Shown: positions 27,323 to 36,286 of the stretch, piece by piece
Layout of the letters: each line of letters begins with the position of its first letter
Position numbering within the stretch: the stretch's first letter is position 1
Source: Leptolyngbya sp. KIOST-1
GTDB taxonomy: Bacteria; Cyanobacteriota; Cyanobacteriia; Phormidesmidales; Phormidesmidaceae
Length of the DNA stretch: 64,000 nucleotides
Direction of reading: 5' to 3'
Assembly: GCF_000763385.1 (NCBI RefSeq)
Contig: NZ_JQFA01000002.1
Span: 1,922,001 to 1,986,000 of the forward strand
Position numbers and translations under genes: made by a program
The notes under the pieces: generated by a model
Told to the model about the DNA's origin: nothing
Database searches by the model: none
Seen by the model: the letters and a program-made list of their open reading frames with translations, nothing else

Positions 27323-28063
27323 GTGAATATAACTGAGCTCTTTGCCCGTGGCGGCATCGCCATGTGGCCGCTGCTGCTACTGTCAATTTTGGCCGTGGGC
27401 ACCATTCTGGAGCGGATCTGGTTTTGGTCGCGCATTCTGACCCGCGAGCGCGAAGTCTCGGGCCGAGTGCTGGAGGCCGCCCGCCGCGACTGGCCCGCCG
27501 CTGGCGAAATTGCCCAGCGCTCCAGTCTCCTCCCCATGGGTCGCTTCCTGTCCGCTCCGCTCAAGCTGCAATCCCCCGACCCCGAGGTGTTTCGCCTGGC
27601 CCTGGAGACCGCCGCCAACGAAGAGCTGGCGATCATGGGACGAGGCGACAAGATTTTAGAAGCGGTTATCGCCCTGGCCCCGCTGCTGGGGCTGCTGGGT
27701 ACGGTGCTGGGGCTGATCAACTCCCTGGGGTCGATTCAGATCAGCGATCTGGGCAGCGGCGACGCCACCGCCGGCACCTCCCTGGGCATCAGCGAAGCCC
27801 TGATCAGCACCGCCGCTGGCCTAGTAATCGCCATTACGGCCCTGGCCTTTTATCGCCTGTTTCAGGGGTTTATTTTTGGGCAGGCCAAGATGTTTCGTCA
27901 GGCGGGCAGTGAGCTAGAACTGCTCTACCGCCAGAGTTGGGCCCAGCGCCACGGCCTGTCTCCGGTGCCGGAACCCCTGCCTCCGGTTGGCCCCGTGGCC
28001 CCAGCGGGAACCAATTCGGCTACGGTTGACGGTGTGCCCTCGACGGAGATTCCCTCGCCATGA
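27323..28063 (+). CDS. exbB: ExbB/TolQ/MotA-type proton channel protein
   Basis: 246 residues from the GTG at 27323, chosen because AGGAGGA ends 5 bases upstream. A longer frame from 27287 has no such site. Three membrane segments are visible: [20 protein letters not shown] near the N-terminus, then [17 protein letters not shown] and [19 protein letters not shown]. ExbB/TolQ proteins form a proton-driven stator with ExbD/TolR to energise outer-membrane transport or envelope integrity. The Pro-rich tail ([12 protein letters not shown]) is unusual. It overlaps exbD by four bases. Confidence 0.88.
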   Translation: MNITELFARGGIAMWPLLLLSILAVGTILERIWFWSRILTREREVSGRVLEAARRDWPAAGEIAQRSSLLPMGRFLSAPLKLQSPDPEVFRLALETAANEELAIMGRGDKILEAVIALAPLLGLLGTVLGLINSLGSIQISDLGSGDATAGTSLGISEALISTAAGLVIAITALAFYRLFQGFIFGQAKMFRQAGSELELLYRQSWAQRHGLSPVPEPLPPVGPVAPAGTNSATVDGVPSTEIPSP

Positions 28064-28740
28064 AAGTAGACCTGCTCGACACGCCCTCCGAGGACGTCCG
28101 GCTGGAAATTATCCCGCTGATCGACGTTATTTTCTGCATATTGACGTTTTTCATTCTGGCGGCAGTGGGCCTGACTCGCCAGCAGGCCATCGACCTCGAC
28201 CTGCCCACCGCTCAAACGGGGCAACCGCTGCCTGGCCAGATTGGGCAGGGAGGCGATCGCCTCTACGTCAGCGTCGATGACCTGGGCCAGGTCTACCTCG
28301 ACCAGCAGCCCGTCAGCCTCGATTTGCTCACCGATGTGCTGCTGCAGTTCAACCAGGTCAACCCCGGCGGGCTAATTGTGCTCTATGCCTCCCGCGGGGC
28401 CCGCTACGAGGATGTGGTAGCCGTGCTCGACCGGCTGCGGGCAGTGGGGGGCGATCGCGTGGCCCTGGCCACCCTGCCCAGCGACACCAGCCTGGGGCCT
28501 GGGGAAACCCAGCCCGGCCTGGACGATCCCACCCTGTTTCCAGAGGGGTTTCCCAATGACTTCCCCGACGATTTTCCCAACGGGTTTCCCCAGGATGGCC
28601 CAGGCGGTCAATCGTTGCCCCCTGGCTTTGGCCAGCCCGGTGGCGATCCCTTTGCGCCCGGTTCACCGCTGTTCCCAAATGAACCCACTTCGCCCCTTCA
28701 GCCTGCCCCTGCCCCGATCCAACCGCAGCCCTCAAACTGA
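28060..28740 (+). CDS. exbD: ExbD/TolR-type proton channel partner
   Basis: 226 residues. The N-terminal membrane segment follows [20 protein letters not shown] with the key Asp (PLIDVIF). A periplasmic domain with [18 protein letters not shown]-like segments comes next. The C-terminal ~70 residues are low-complexity, with a repeated F-P-x-D/G pattern ([16 protein letters not shown]) and Pro/Gln-rich tail not found in standard ExbD. It is translationally coupled to exbB. No TonB gene is adjacent. Confidence 0.87.
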   Translation: MKVDLLDTPSEDVRLEIIPLIDVIFCILTFFILAAVGLTRQQAIDLDLPTAQTGQPLPGQIGQGGDRLYVSVDDLGQVYLDQQPVSLDLLTDVLLQFNQVNPGGLIVLYASRGARYEDVVAVLDRLRAVGGDRVALATLPSDTSLGPGETQPGLDDPTLFPEGFPNDFPDDFPNGFPQDGPGGQSLPPGFGQPGGDPFAPGSPLFPNEPTSPLQPAPAPIQPQPSN

Positions 28741-28778
28741 AGACCACCGCAGGCCAGTACTCTGTCAAACCTAAGTTT

Positions 28779-28854
28779 GTAGGTTGGGTGGCGCGCTAGC
28801 AGAACCCAGCCAGGCTGACTGCCGTTGGGTTACACTCCATTTCACCCAATCTAC
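28779..28854. repeat. 76-base nested palindromic repeat, MITE-like
   Basis: The ends GTAGGTTGGGTG (28779-28790) and CACCCAATCTAC (28843-28854) are inverted copies with one mismatch. Inside, AACCCA and TGGGTT form a second inverted pair. Elements starting GTAGGTTGGGT are widespread in cyanobacterial intergenic DNA. It has no coding capacity. Confidence 0.6.
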
Positions 28855-29259
28855 GAGAACGCTAATGTTTAGCGTTGACGCTGCACTAGTGCAGCCTGGT
28901 AGGCGTAGAACTACCTTTGCCGGAGGATCAGGTTTGAGGTTCCAGGGATCAGGAATGATGGACTGACTGAAGCCGTTCAGGAATAGAAAAAATGTCACCC
29001 CTAAGATAGATACCAGCTGTCCCCGCTTTCCAGTTTGATGGACAAACCTGGGTTAGCCGGTGCTGAGCCCTAGGGTTCAGAGTTCGCATAGACTGCTATA
29101 CAGTCCACTGCTATAGCCATCGCCAGAACCGTTAGGACACGTCCCATATCCCTGGAAAAGTGGCTTTACGCCATTGCGATGTTCCACTTACCGTCAGGGC
29201 CGGGGCTTCTGTCCTAAGCGCAATGGCCATCGCTGTTTATCTGGCACTGGTTACGCGGC

Positions 29260-29288
29260 AAGCCTGGGAGCGTTAGAATTCCAGGCTT
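29260..29288 (+). promoter_or_regulatory. Perfect hairpin just before the substrate-binding protein start
   Basis: AAGCCTGG (29260-29267) and CCAGGCTT (29281-29288) form an 8-base stem with a 13-base loop, ending 4 bases before the TTG start at 29293. It would occupy the ribosome-binding region, so it may modulate translation or be an operator. Confidence 0.4.
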
Positions 29289-29292
29289 TGCT

Positions 29293-30597
29293 TTGCTTAA
29301 CAGATCTTTTTTGAGATTTTTAAACCTCGGCCGGCGTCGGTTGGGTCTCGTTCTTTTAGCCCTGGCCGTTACGGTTGGGGCCCTGCTATTTGGGGCCTAC
29401 GTGCGGGCCCAGCAGCCCGTCACGATTTCCTTTTTGCTGCGGGCCGTGGAGGCCGACCAGATGCAGGGGTTGGCGGAGCAATTCATGGCCGAAAACCCCG
29501 ACATCCGCATTGAAATGGTGCGTGGCCCCAACGCCGCCGACGCAGTAGAAAATCTCTATACCACCTCCTTTTTGCTGGGCGATTCCCCCTACGACATCCT
29601 GTTTTCTGACGTCGTGTGGATTCCCAAATTTGCCGCCGCCGGGTGGCTGATCGACCTCTCCGATCGCGTCAGCGAGGCGGAACTGGAGGAATTTCTCCCC
29701 GCCGATGTGGCCGCCGGGGTCTACCAAGACGGCCTGTACCGGATGCCCTTCCGATCGGACATGGGCATGCTCTACTACCGCACTGACCTGTTAGATCAGG
29801 TGGGCATGGAACCGCCGGAAACCTTTGACGACCTGCTGGCCGCCTCGGCGGCGATCCAGAGCGAAACCGATGTGGACTGGGGCTTTGTCTGGCAGGGGTT
29901 GCAGTACGAGGGCATCGTCACCAACTATGTGGAGCTGGTGGCGGGCTTCGGCGGATTCTGGATTGACCCGGAGACCCTGGAGGTGGGGCTGGACCAGCCG
30001 GCGGGGATTCAGGCGGCGGAATTTATGCGCTCGCTGATCAGCGAGCGGGTCTCGCCGCCGGGGGTGACCAACTACATCGAAGAGGACGCCCTGCGCCAGT
30101 TTGAGAACGGCAATACCGCATTTATGCGCAACTGGCCCTATGCCTGGGCCGAGGTCAACCGGGAGGGGTCGGCGGTGGCGGGCAATGTGGGCATCAAGCC
30201 CATGGTCCATGCCGAGGGCCAGCAGCCCGCCGCTACCCTTGGTGGCTGGGGCTTTGGCATCTCCGCCACGACGCCCCACCCCGAGGAAGCCTGGCGGGTG
30301 GTGGAATTTTTCACCAGCCCCGGCCCGATGAAAGACTTCATCACCGAATTTACCTACGTGCCCAGCCGTCGGGCCCTGTTTACCGACCCCGACGTGCTGG
30401 CGGAGTTGCCCCACTACGAGCAGCTGCTGGAGGTGGCCGAAACCACCATTCCCCGGCCCCCGGTGGGGCAGTACGCCCAGCTCTCTGACATTCTGCAACG
30501 CTACCTCAGCGCCACCATCTCCAACCAGATGACGCCGGAGGCTGCAATGCGGGCGGCGGCGGGGGAAAGCCGCCGGGTACTGGGCACTGAAGCCTAG
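29293..30597 (+). CDS. Carbohydrate ABC transporter, substrate-binding protein
   Basis: 434 residues. The start is a TTG at 29293 with no obvious ribosome site, and a second TTG lies six codons downstream. An N-terminal hydrophobic segment (LGLVLLALAVTVGALLFGAY) ending at VRAQ|QPV is a signal peptide or anchor; no lipobox Cys is present. The mature protein is of the family 1 solute-binding type: FLLRAVEADQMQGLAEQF, DILFSDVVWIPKFAAAGWL, DGLYRMPFRSDMGMLYYRTD and TLGGWGFGISATTPHPEEAW. The substrate is probably a sugar or glycoside such as trehalose, maltose or glucosylglycerol, which cannot be distinguished here. Confidence 0.88.
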   Translation: MLNRSFLRFLNLGRRRLGLVLLALAVTVGALLFGAYVRAQQPVTISFLLRAVEADQMQGLAEQFMAENPDIRIEMVRGPNAADAVENLYTTSFLLGDSPYDILFSDVVWIPKFAAAGWLIDLSDRVSEAELEEFLPADVAAGVYQDGLYRMPFRSDMGMLYYRTDLLDQVGMEPPETFDDLLAASAAIQSETDVDWGFVWQGLQYEGIVTNYVELVAGFGGFWIDPETLEVGLDQPAGIQAAEFMRSLISERVSPPGVTNYIEEDALRQFENGNTAFMRNWPYAWAEVNREGSAVAGNVGIKPMVHAEGQQPAATLGGWGFGISATTPHPEEAWRVVEFFTSPGPMKDFITEFTYVPSRRALFTDPDVLAELPHYEQLLEVAETTIPRPPVGQYAQLSDILQRYLSATISNQMTPEAAMRAAAGESRRVLGTEA

Positions 30598-30654
30598 CGA
30601 GACATGCGACCATCCCCAGGGGCAGGGCCCACACTGGGGGCTCAGGAGACACCG

Positions 30655-31560
30655 ATGACTACCACCAAAGACTACATTCGCCAGCGGGAACAACGAACGG
30701 GCTGGCTCCTGCTGGCCCCGGCGCTGCTGCTGCTGCTGTTTGTCTATGCCTTTCCGATTTTGCGGGCGTTTTGGCTGAGTTTTTTTACCGAAAACCTCAG
30801 CACCAATCTGCAACCGGTATTCAGCGGCCTGGACAACTACGCGCTGATGGTGCAGGATGGCCGCTTTTGGCAGAGTATGCGCAACACGGCGGTGTTTACC
30901 GTGTTTACCCTGCTGTTTGAGCTGCTGCTGGGCCTGGCCATTGCCCTGACGTTGGATCGGGCCTTTCGGGGCCGGGGGCTGGTGCGCACGGTGGCAATTT
31001 TGCCCTGGGCCCTGCCCACCGCCCTGATTGCCCTGGCCTGGCGCTGGATTTTTAACACCGAGTTTGGCGTGTGGAATGACCTGCTGCTGCGGCTGAATCT
31101 GATCAACAGCCCGGTGAACTGGTTGGGGGAACCCTTCTGGGCCATGGTGGCGGTAATTGCCGCCGATGTGTGGAAGACCACCTCCTTTGTGGCGATTCTG
31201 CTGCTGGCGGGGTTGCAGTCGATTTCCCAGGACCTCTACGAAGCCCACGCCCTGGATGGGGCCAGCCCCTGGCAAAGCTTCCGGCAAATCACGCTGCCGC
31301 TGATTGCGCCGCAGATTGTGATTGCCATGCTGTTTCGCTTTGCCCAGTCCTTTGGCATCTTCGACCTGATTGCGGTGATGACCGGCGGCGGCCCCGGCGG
31401 GGCGACGGAAATGGTGTCGATCTATATCTACGCGGCGGTGATGCGCTACCTGGACTTTGGCTACGGCGCGGCCCTGGTGACCGTGACCTTTGTGGTGCTG
31501 GTGGCGGTGGTAGGGCTGACCTGGCTGTACCTCTCGCGCCTGCGGGCTAGGACTGAATAA
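30655..31560 (+). CDS. Carbohydrate ABC transporter permease (first of two)
   Basis: 301 residues from the ATG at 30655, which has AGGAG six bases upstream; a longer frame from 30604 lacks this. Six membrane helices are seen, beginning GWLLLAPALLLLLFVYAFPI. The EAA loop that contacts the ATPase reads YEAHALDGASPWQSF. MalF/UgpA-type membrane subunit. It follows the binding-protein gene by about 57 bases. Confidence 0.9.
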   Translation: MTTTKDYIRQREQRTGWLLLAPALLLLLFVYAFPILRAFWLSFFTENLSTNLQPVFSGLDNYALMVQDGRFWQSMRNTAVFTVFTLLFELLLGLAIALTLDRAFRGRGLVRTVAILPWALPTALIALAWRWIFNTEFGVWNDLLLRLNLINSPVNWLGEPFWAMVAVIAADVWKTTSFVAILLLAGLQSISQDLYEAHALDGASPWQSFRQITLPLIAPQIVIAMLFRFAQSFGIFDLIAVMTGGGPGGATEMVSIYIYAAVMRYLDFGYGAALVTVTFVVLVAVVGLTWLYLSRLRARTE

Positions 31561-31578
31561 CTAAAGCGAATAACTAGG

Positions 31579-31620
31579 CCCTACCCCTACCCATCCACCC
31601 CCTACCCATCCACCCATCCC
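31579..31620. repeat. ACCCATCC-type octamer repeats between the two permease genes
   Basis: The spacer between the permease genes is made of C-rich units (CTACCCATCCACC, CTACCCATCCACCC) based on ACCCATCC. The same unit fills the spacer after the second permease gene (32515-32724). The repeat runs up to the ATG at 31621, leaving no room for a normal ribosome site. Confidence 0.8.
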
Positions 31621-32514
31621 ATGACCACCCTTCCCACCACCACTACTACCGCGCCCGAATCCCGCGATCGCGATCGCGCCTTTCGCTGGATGCGCCTGCT
31701 GCTGTGGCTGGCGATCGCCTTTACGGTGATTTTCAGCCTGCTGCCGGTGATCTGGCAGGTGCTGACCTCGATTAAGACCAACGCCGCCATCACCCAAACC
31801 CCGGTGGTCTACCTGCCCCGACTCGACCAGCTGACCCTGACCCACTACGTGGATCTGTTTCGGCTCAACCAGTTCCACATCTACATGTTCAACAGCGCCC
31901 TGGTGGCGGTGATTTCCACGCTGCTGTGTCTGGCGCTGGGGTCGCCTGCGGCCTACGCCCTGGCCCGGCTGCGAATTCCTGGGGAGCAGGCGATCCTGGC
32001 GGTGGTGCTGATTGTGACGCTATTCCCCTACATTTTGCTGTTTTTGGGCCTGCTGGAGGTGGTGCGGGCCTTTGGGCTGGCCAACAACTACCTGGCGCTG
32101 ATCATTCCCTACACCGCCATCAACCTGCCGCTGACGATTTTGGTGATGCGCAGCTTCTTTCAGCAGTTGCCCAAAGATCTGGAAGACTCGGCCCGGGTGG
32201 ACGGCTACAACACCCTGCAAATGCTGGGGCGCATTGTGCTGCCCATGACCCTGCCCGCCCTGGTCACCACCGGCATTCTGGCCTTCATTTTTGCGTGGAA
32301 TGAGTACCTGTTTGCCCTCACCTTCATGACCCGCGAAGAGATGAAAACCATTCCCGTAGCCGCAGCCCAGCTCGGCGGCACCACCCTGTTTGAAGTGCCC
32401 TACGGCCCCCTGGCCGCCGCTACGGTGGTCGGCACCCTGCCCCTGGTGCTGCTGGTGCTGTTCTTCCAGCGCCGCATCGTGCAGGGCCTCACTTCAGGGT
32501 CGGTGAAGGGGTAG
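31621..32514 (+). CDS. Carbohydrate ABC transporter permease (second of two)
   Basis: 297 residues, six membrane helices, with the first around LLLWLAIAFTVIFSLLPVIW. EAA loop: EDSARVDGYNTLQMLG. MalG/UgpE-type subunit. The N-terminal ~18 residues are Thr/Pro-rich (TTLPTTTTTAPES). The ATG sits directly against a C-rich octamer repeat, so its translation may rely on coupling with the first permease gene. Confidence 0.9.
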   Translation: MTTLPTTTTTAPESRDRDRAFRWMRLLLWLAIAFTVIFSLLPVIWQVLTSIKTNAAITQTPVVYLPRLDQLTLTHYVDLFRLNQFHIYMFNSALVAVISTLLCLALGSPAAYALARLRIPGEQAILAVVLIVTLFPYILLFLGLLEVVRAFGLANNYLALIIPYTAINLPLTILVMRSFFQQLPKDLEDSARVDGYNTLQMLGRIVLPMTLPALVTTGILAFIFAWNEYLFALTFMTREEMKTIPVAAAQLGGTTLFEVPYGPLAAATVVGTLPLVLLVLFFQRRIVQGLTSGSVKG

Positions 32515-32724
32515 GTGGGTGGATGGGTGGATGGGTGGATGGGTGGATGAGCGCTAAAAATCTATAGCTTCACCCATTCACTCCCCACTCATCCACTCCC
32601 TACTCATCCACTCCCCACCCATCCACTCCCCACTCATCCACCCGCCCACTCACCCACTCCCCGCCCATCCACCCCCCCACTCGCCCACTCCCTTCCCGCC
32701 CACTCTCCCACCCATCCACTCAAC
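32515..32724. repeat. Inverted clusters of octamer/heptamer repeats inside the ABC operon
   Basis: Left part (32515-32550): four or so head-to-tail copies of GGATGGGT. Right part (from about 32571): C-rich units alternating ACTCATCC/ACCCATCC and ACTCCCC, degenerating toward 32724. The two halves are complementary, separated by a 22-base AT-richer spacer, so the transcript can fold into a long hairpin. The strands are strongly G/C-skewed and close to G-quadruplex or triplex-prone sequence. Confidence 0.85.
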
Positions 32725-32731
32725 TACGATC

Positions 32732-33799
32732 ATGGCCAAACTCGAACTGCAAGACATCACCAAAGCCTACAGCCGCGACATTGTGCCGGTAAAACGGCTC
32801 AACCTGGCGGTAGAAGACCAGGAATTTTTGACCCTGGTGGGGCCGTCGGGCTGTGGTAAATCGACGATTTTGCGGCTGATTGCGGGGCTGGACCAGCCCA
32901 CCGAAGGCCGGGTGGTGATCGGCGATCGCGATGTCAGCCCGCTGCCGCCGGGCGATCGCAACATCGCCATGGTGTTCCAGAGCTACGCCCTCTACCCCCA
33001 CATGACCGTGGGCGAAAACATTGCCTCGGGGCTCAAGCTGCGCCACCTGCCCTCGGGCGACATTCAAAAGCGGGTGCAGGAGGTGTCTGGGCTGCTGGGC
33101 CTCGACCCCCTGCTCAGTCGCAAACCGGCCAAGCTGTCGGGGGGACAGCGCCAGCGGGTGGCCCTGGCCCGGGCTCTGGTGCGCGACCCCGATGTATTTT
33201 TGCTCGACGAGCCGCTCAGCAACCTAGACGCCCTGCTGCGGGAGCAGGTGCGGGCCGACCTGAAGCAGATCTTTGCCGACCAAAAATCGCCCATTGTCTA
33301 CGTCACCCACGACCAGACCGAGGCCATGACCCTCTCCACCAAGGTGGCGGTGCTGAACAACGGCTACCTGCAGCAGCTGGGCCACCCCCACGAAATCTAC
33401 AAAACCCCGGCCAATCGGTTTGTGGCCAGCTTCATCGGCAGCCCCCAGATGAACCTGATTCCCCTCAGCCGCACGGGTAACGATGTGGCTTTGGGCAAGT
33501 TTCGGGTACCGCTGCCGCGTGGGGTGTCGTCTGCCTCGGTGATCCTGGGCATTCGCCCCGAGCACCTGCGACTGCCCCGCGAAGGGGATGCCCTCACGGT
33601 TACAGGCAGCGTGTTTTTGGTAGAAAACCTGGGCATGCACGACCTGGTCAGCCTCCGAGTACAGGGCGACCCAAATCTTACCCTGCGCGCCATTCTCCCC
33701 GCCGATGCCACCTGGAGCCAGGAAAATTTGACCCTGGCCCTGCCGCCAGACACCATTCACTGGTTCGACGGCGAAACCGAACAGCGGCTTACGGTTTAG
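32732..33799 (+). CDS. Carbohydrate ABC transporter ATP-binding protein (MalK/UgpC type)
   Basis: 355 residues. Walker A VGPSGCGKST, Q-loop MVFQSYALYPHM, signature LSGGQRQRVALARAL, Walker B FLLDEPLSNLD and H-switch VTHDQTEAMTL are all intact. The C-terminal ~120 residues form a TOBE/MalK-like regulatory domain (LGIRPEHLRL). It completes a binding protein-permease-permease-ATPase importer. It lies after the octamer repeat cluster on the same strand. Confidence 0.93.
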   Translation: MAKLELQDITKAYSRDIVPVKRLNLAVEDQEFLTLVGPSGCGKSTILRLIAGLDQPTEGRVVIGDRDVSPLPPGDRNIAMVFQSYALYPHMTVGENIASGLKLRHLPSGDIQKRVQEVSGLLGLDPLLSRKPAKLSGGQRQRVALARALVRDPDVFLLDEPLSNLDALLREQVRADLKQIFADQKSPIVYVTHDQTEAMTLSTKVAVLNNGYLQQLGHPHEIYKTPANRFVASFIGSPQMNLIPLSRTGNDVALGKFRVPLPRGVSSASVILGIRPEHLRLPREGDALTVTGSVFLVENLGMHDLVSLRVQGDPNLTLRAILPADATWSQENLTLALPPDTIHWFDGETEQRLTV

Positions 33800-33868
33800 G
33801 AAGCATGGGCTTAGAATTTGAGGTGTAACAAACCTGCACCGTTATGAGCCCAACTTAGTATTTCTGCT

Positions 33869-34537
33869 ATGCTGCCGACGCTGCAAAACGCCTACCAGTA
33901 TGCGCTGGACAACAGCGATCGCCTCCTCACCGCCGTGCAACAGCACCTGCTGCTGGTGGCGGTGCCCCTGGCGATTGGGCTACTGGTGGGGCTGCCATTG
34001 GGGCTGTGGAGTGCGCGATCGCGCGCTGTCTCCACCGTCATGCTGAACGGCTTCAACGCGCTGCGGGTAATCCCTAGCCTGGCGGTGCTGTTTCTGGCGG
34101 TGCCGGTGCTGGGGCTGAACTTTTCCTCGGCGGTACTGGCCCTTACCCTGCTGGTAATGCCGCCTATCTTAATCAGTACCGACGTGGCGTTTCGCAATAT
34201 CAGCCCCGCCATTCGCGAGGCGGCAATCGGCATGGGTATGCCCCCCAGCGATATTCTTAAAACTGTCGAAATTCCCCTGGCGCTGCCGGTGATCATTGCA
34301 GGCATCAAAACCGCTACGGTGGAGGTGATCGCCAGCGCGACCCTGGCGGCCTTCGTCGGCGCAGGCGGGCTGGGAGCCTTTATTGTGCTGGGCTTTGCCG
34401 CCTACGACCCGGCAATTTTGCTGGTAGGGGCGGTACCCGTAGCGCTGCTGGCGCTGCTGGCGGAGGTGGGGCTGAGCGCGGTGCAGCGAGCCGCCCAGGC
34501 TCCAGGCGGGGAAGGCAGTTACACAAATAGAGGCTAG
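33869..34537 (+). CDS. Osmoprotectant-type ABC permease (OpuCB/ProW-like), orphan
   Basis: 222 residues, about six membrane helices. The start QHLLLVAVPLAIGLLVGLPL and the EAA loop EAAIGMGMPPSDILKTVEIP match the glycine betaine/choline permeases. No OpuC-type binding protein or ATPase is next to it; the upstream ATPase is of the MalK class and the next gene, ribBA, is convergent. Either the partners are elsewhere, or the gene is a remnant or associates with another system. It is intact in sequence. Confidence 0.8.
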   Translation: MLPTLQNAYQYALDNSDRLLTAVQQHLLLVAVPLAIGLLVGLPLGLWSARSRAVSTVMLNGFNALRVIPSLAVLFLAVPVLGLNFSSAVLALTLLVMPPILISTDVAFRNISPAIREAAIGMGMPPSDILKTVEIPLALPVIIAGIKTATVEVIASATLAAFVGAGGLGAFIVLGFAAYDPAILLVGAVPVALLALLAEVGLSAVQRAAQAPGGEGSYTNRG

Positions 34538-36286
34538 CTAATCCGCTGGGACGTGGCTGGAGAAGACGTAGATGCGCTGGCTTTCCAGGCTGCCGCAGAG
34601 GTCGGAGGGTTTGACGGTTTCGGCGGTGGGTGCCCCGTCGCGCTGGAACACCTGGCGATCGAGTTTGACCTGCAAGCCGCTGAAGGGATCGCTGCCGCCG
34701 GAGATCAGAAACGCCAGCTGGTCGATGTCGGCCCAGGCGGCGAGTTTGTCGAGCAGGGTGGCGATCGCCTGCATTTTCGGCTCATTACAGTCGCGGTACC
34801 AGGCGTCGGCCCCCGCATCCGTTACCCCCTCCAGGCCCAAATTGACAATCACATCGGGCTGGCTGAATAGAGCCGCAGCCACCGGGCGGGCCTCCTCTTG
34901 CAGCATCAGCCCCAGCGACTGGGCCAGGCCACGTAGCTGCTCTAGCTTTTGGTAGCGGTCCTGGACCGTCAGCCCCGTGCTGCGCCAGTGAATCGCCACT
35001 GTGGCCAGGTAGGTGTGCATCAGCAGGTGGCCCAGCTTTTGGGCCTTGGTGGCCAGATAGCCCGAGTTGTAGGGGGTCGCCTCGATAATCAGCGGCACCC
35101 GGTTCACCATCTCCAGGCCATAGCCTTTGATACCCGCAATTTTGCGGGGGTTGTTGGTGATCAGACAAAACTGCTTGACGCCGATGTCGTTGAGGATTTG
35201 CGCCCCGACACCGTAGTTGCGCTGGTCCACGGGCAGGCCCAGCTTTTCGTTGGCCTCCACCGTATCGAGGCCCATATCCTGGAGCGAGTAGGCCTTGAGC
35301 TTGTTCACCAGGCCAATGCCGCGCCCCTCCTGGCGCAGGTAGACTACCACGCCCCGCCCGGCAGCATCGATCATTTTGAGCGCCGCCTGGAGCTGCATGC
35401 GGCAGTCGCAGCGCAAAGAGCCAAAGGCGTCGCCCGTGAGGCATTCGGAGTGAACCCGCACCATCACCGGCTGGTCGGCGAAGGTGGCGGGGTCGCCTTT
35501 GACCATGGCCACGTGCTCAGAACCATCCAGCAGGTTGCGGTAAGCGTAAATGGCAAACTCACCAAACTGGGTGGGCATGGTGGCGACAGCCTCGCGCTGC
35601 ACAAAGCGCTCGTGCTGCAAGCGGTAGCTGATCAAATCAGCGATGCTGATCAGCTTGAGGCCAAAGGTTTTAGCGTAGTCCACCAGCTCGGGCAGCCGCG
35701 CCATCGAGCCATCGGGATTTTGAATTTCGCAGATTACGCCAGCGGGGTACAGCCCGGCCAGCCGGGCCAGATCGACCCCCGCCTCGGTGTGGCCCGCCCG
35801 CTTCAGCACGCCGCCGTCTTTGGCCCGCAGCGGAAAAATGTGGCCGGGACGGCGCAGATCCTGGGGACGGGCGTTGGGGTTGATGGCGACTTGAATGGTG
35901 CGGGCGCGATCGTCGGCGGAAATGCCGGTGGTGACGCCCCAGCTGAGGGCGGCATCGATGCTGACGGTGAAGGCGGTCTGCTCGTTTTCGTCTTCAAAGG
36001 CGCTGGGGCTGACCATCAGCGGCAGGTCGAGCTGGTCGAGCCGTTCTCCGGTCATGGCCAGGCAGATCAGCCCCCGCGCTTCCACCGCCATGAAGTTGAT
36101 GATGTCGGGGGTGGCAAACTGGGCGGCGCAGATCACATCGCCCTCGTTCTCGCGGTTCTCGTCGTCAACAACGACAATCGATTTCCCGGCGGCCAGGTCG
36201 TGGAGGGCCAACTCAATCGAATCAAACTGAAATTCGGAGGTGGATTGGCTGGCGGCTTCGGGCATCTCCGAGGTTGAGTCAAGCAC
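34538..36286 (-). CDS. ribBA: Bifunctional 3,4-dihydroxy-2-butanone 4-phosphate synthase / GTP cyclohydrolase II
   Basis: 582 residues. The RibB half shows SIVVVDDENRENEGDVICAA, RPGHIFPLRAKDGG and GHTEAGVDLARLAGL. The RibA half shows VHSECLTGDAFGSLRCDCR (zinc cysteines) and VYLRQEGRGIGL. The C-terminal ~150 residues extend beyond the two catalytic domains, as in other cyanobacterial RibBA. It feeds both entry points of riboflavin synthesis. The start is a GTG at 36286; an ATG seven codons in (36265) is an alternative. I saw no FMN riboswitch upstream. Confidence 0.95.
   Translation of the reverse strand: MLDSTSEMPEAASQSTSEFQFDSIELALHDLAAGKSIVVVDDENRENEGDVICAAQFATPDIINFMAVEARGLICLAMTGERLDQLDLPLMVSPSAFEDENEQTAFTVSIDAALSWGVTTGISADDRARTIQVAINPNARPQDLRRPGHIFPLRAKDGGVLKRAGHTEAGVDLARLAGLYPAGVICEIQNPDGSMARLPELVDYAKTFGLKLISIADLISYRLQHERFVQREAVATMPTQFGEFAIYAYRNLLDGSEHVAMVKGDPATFADQPVMVRVHSECLTGDAFGSLRCDCRMQLQAALKMIDAAGRGVVVYLRQEGRGIGLVNKLKAYSLQDMGLDTVEANEKLGLPVDQRNYGVGAQILNDIGVKQFCLITNNPRKIAGIKGYGLEMVNRVPLIIEATPYNSGYLATKAQKLGHLLMHTYLATVAIHWRSTGLTVQDRYQKLEQLRGLAQSLGLMLQEEARPVAAALFSQPDVIVNLGLEGVTDAGADAWYRDCNEPKMQAIATLLDKLAAWADIDQLAFLISGGSDPFSGLQVKLDRQVFQRDGAPTAETVKPSDLCGSLESQRIYVFSSHVPAD

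Larger units (their letters stand above)
28741..29292. other. 552-base gap before the sugar ABC operon
   Basis: No gene found. The left part holds a miniature inverted-repeat element (28779-28854). The right part carries two inverted repeats: GCCATTGCG at 29170-29178 with CGCAATGGC at 29219-29227, and the hairpin at 29260-29288 next to the first start codon. This must include the promoter of the transport operon. Confidence 0.5.

Noticed and set aside
29791-31287. 498-codon open frame opposite the sugar transporter genes
   Set aside because: Pro/Gln/His-rich composition and no domain, across two clear ABC transporter genes.
31579-32724. CRISPR array
   Set aside because: The repeats are continuous octamers without unique spacers and are imperfect; no cas genes are nearby.
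34949-36277. 442-codon frame opposite ribBA
   Set aside because: No domain and His/Gly-rich; ribBA on the other strand is fully conserved.
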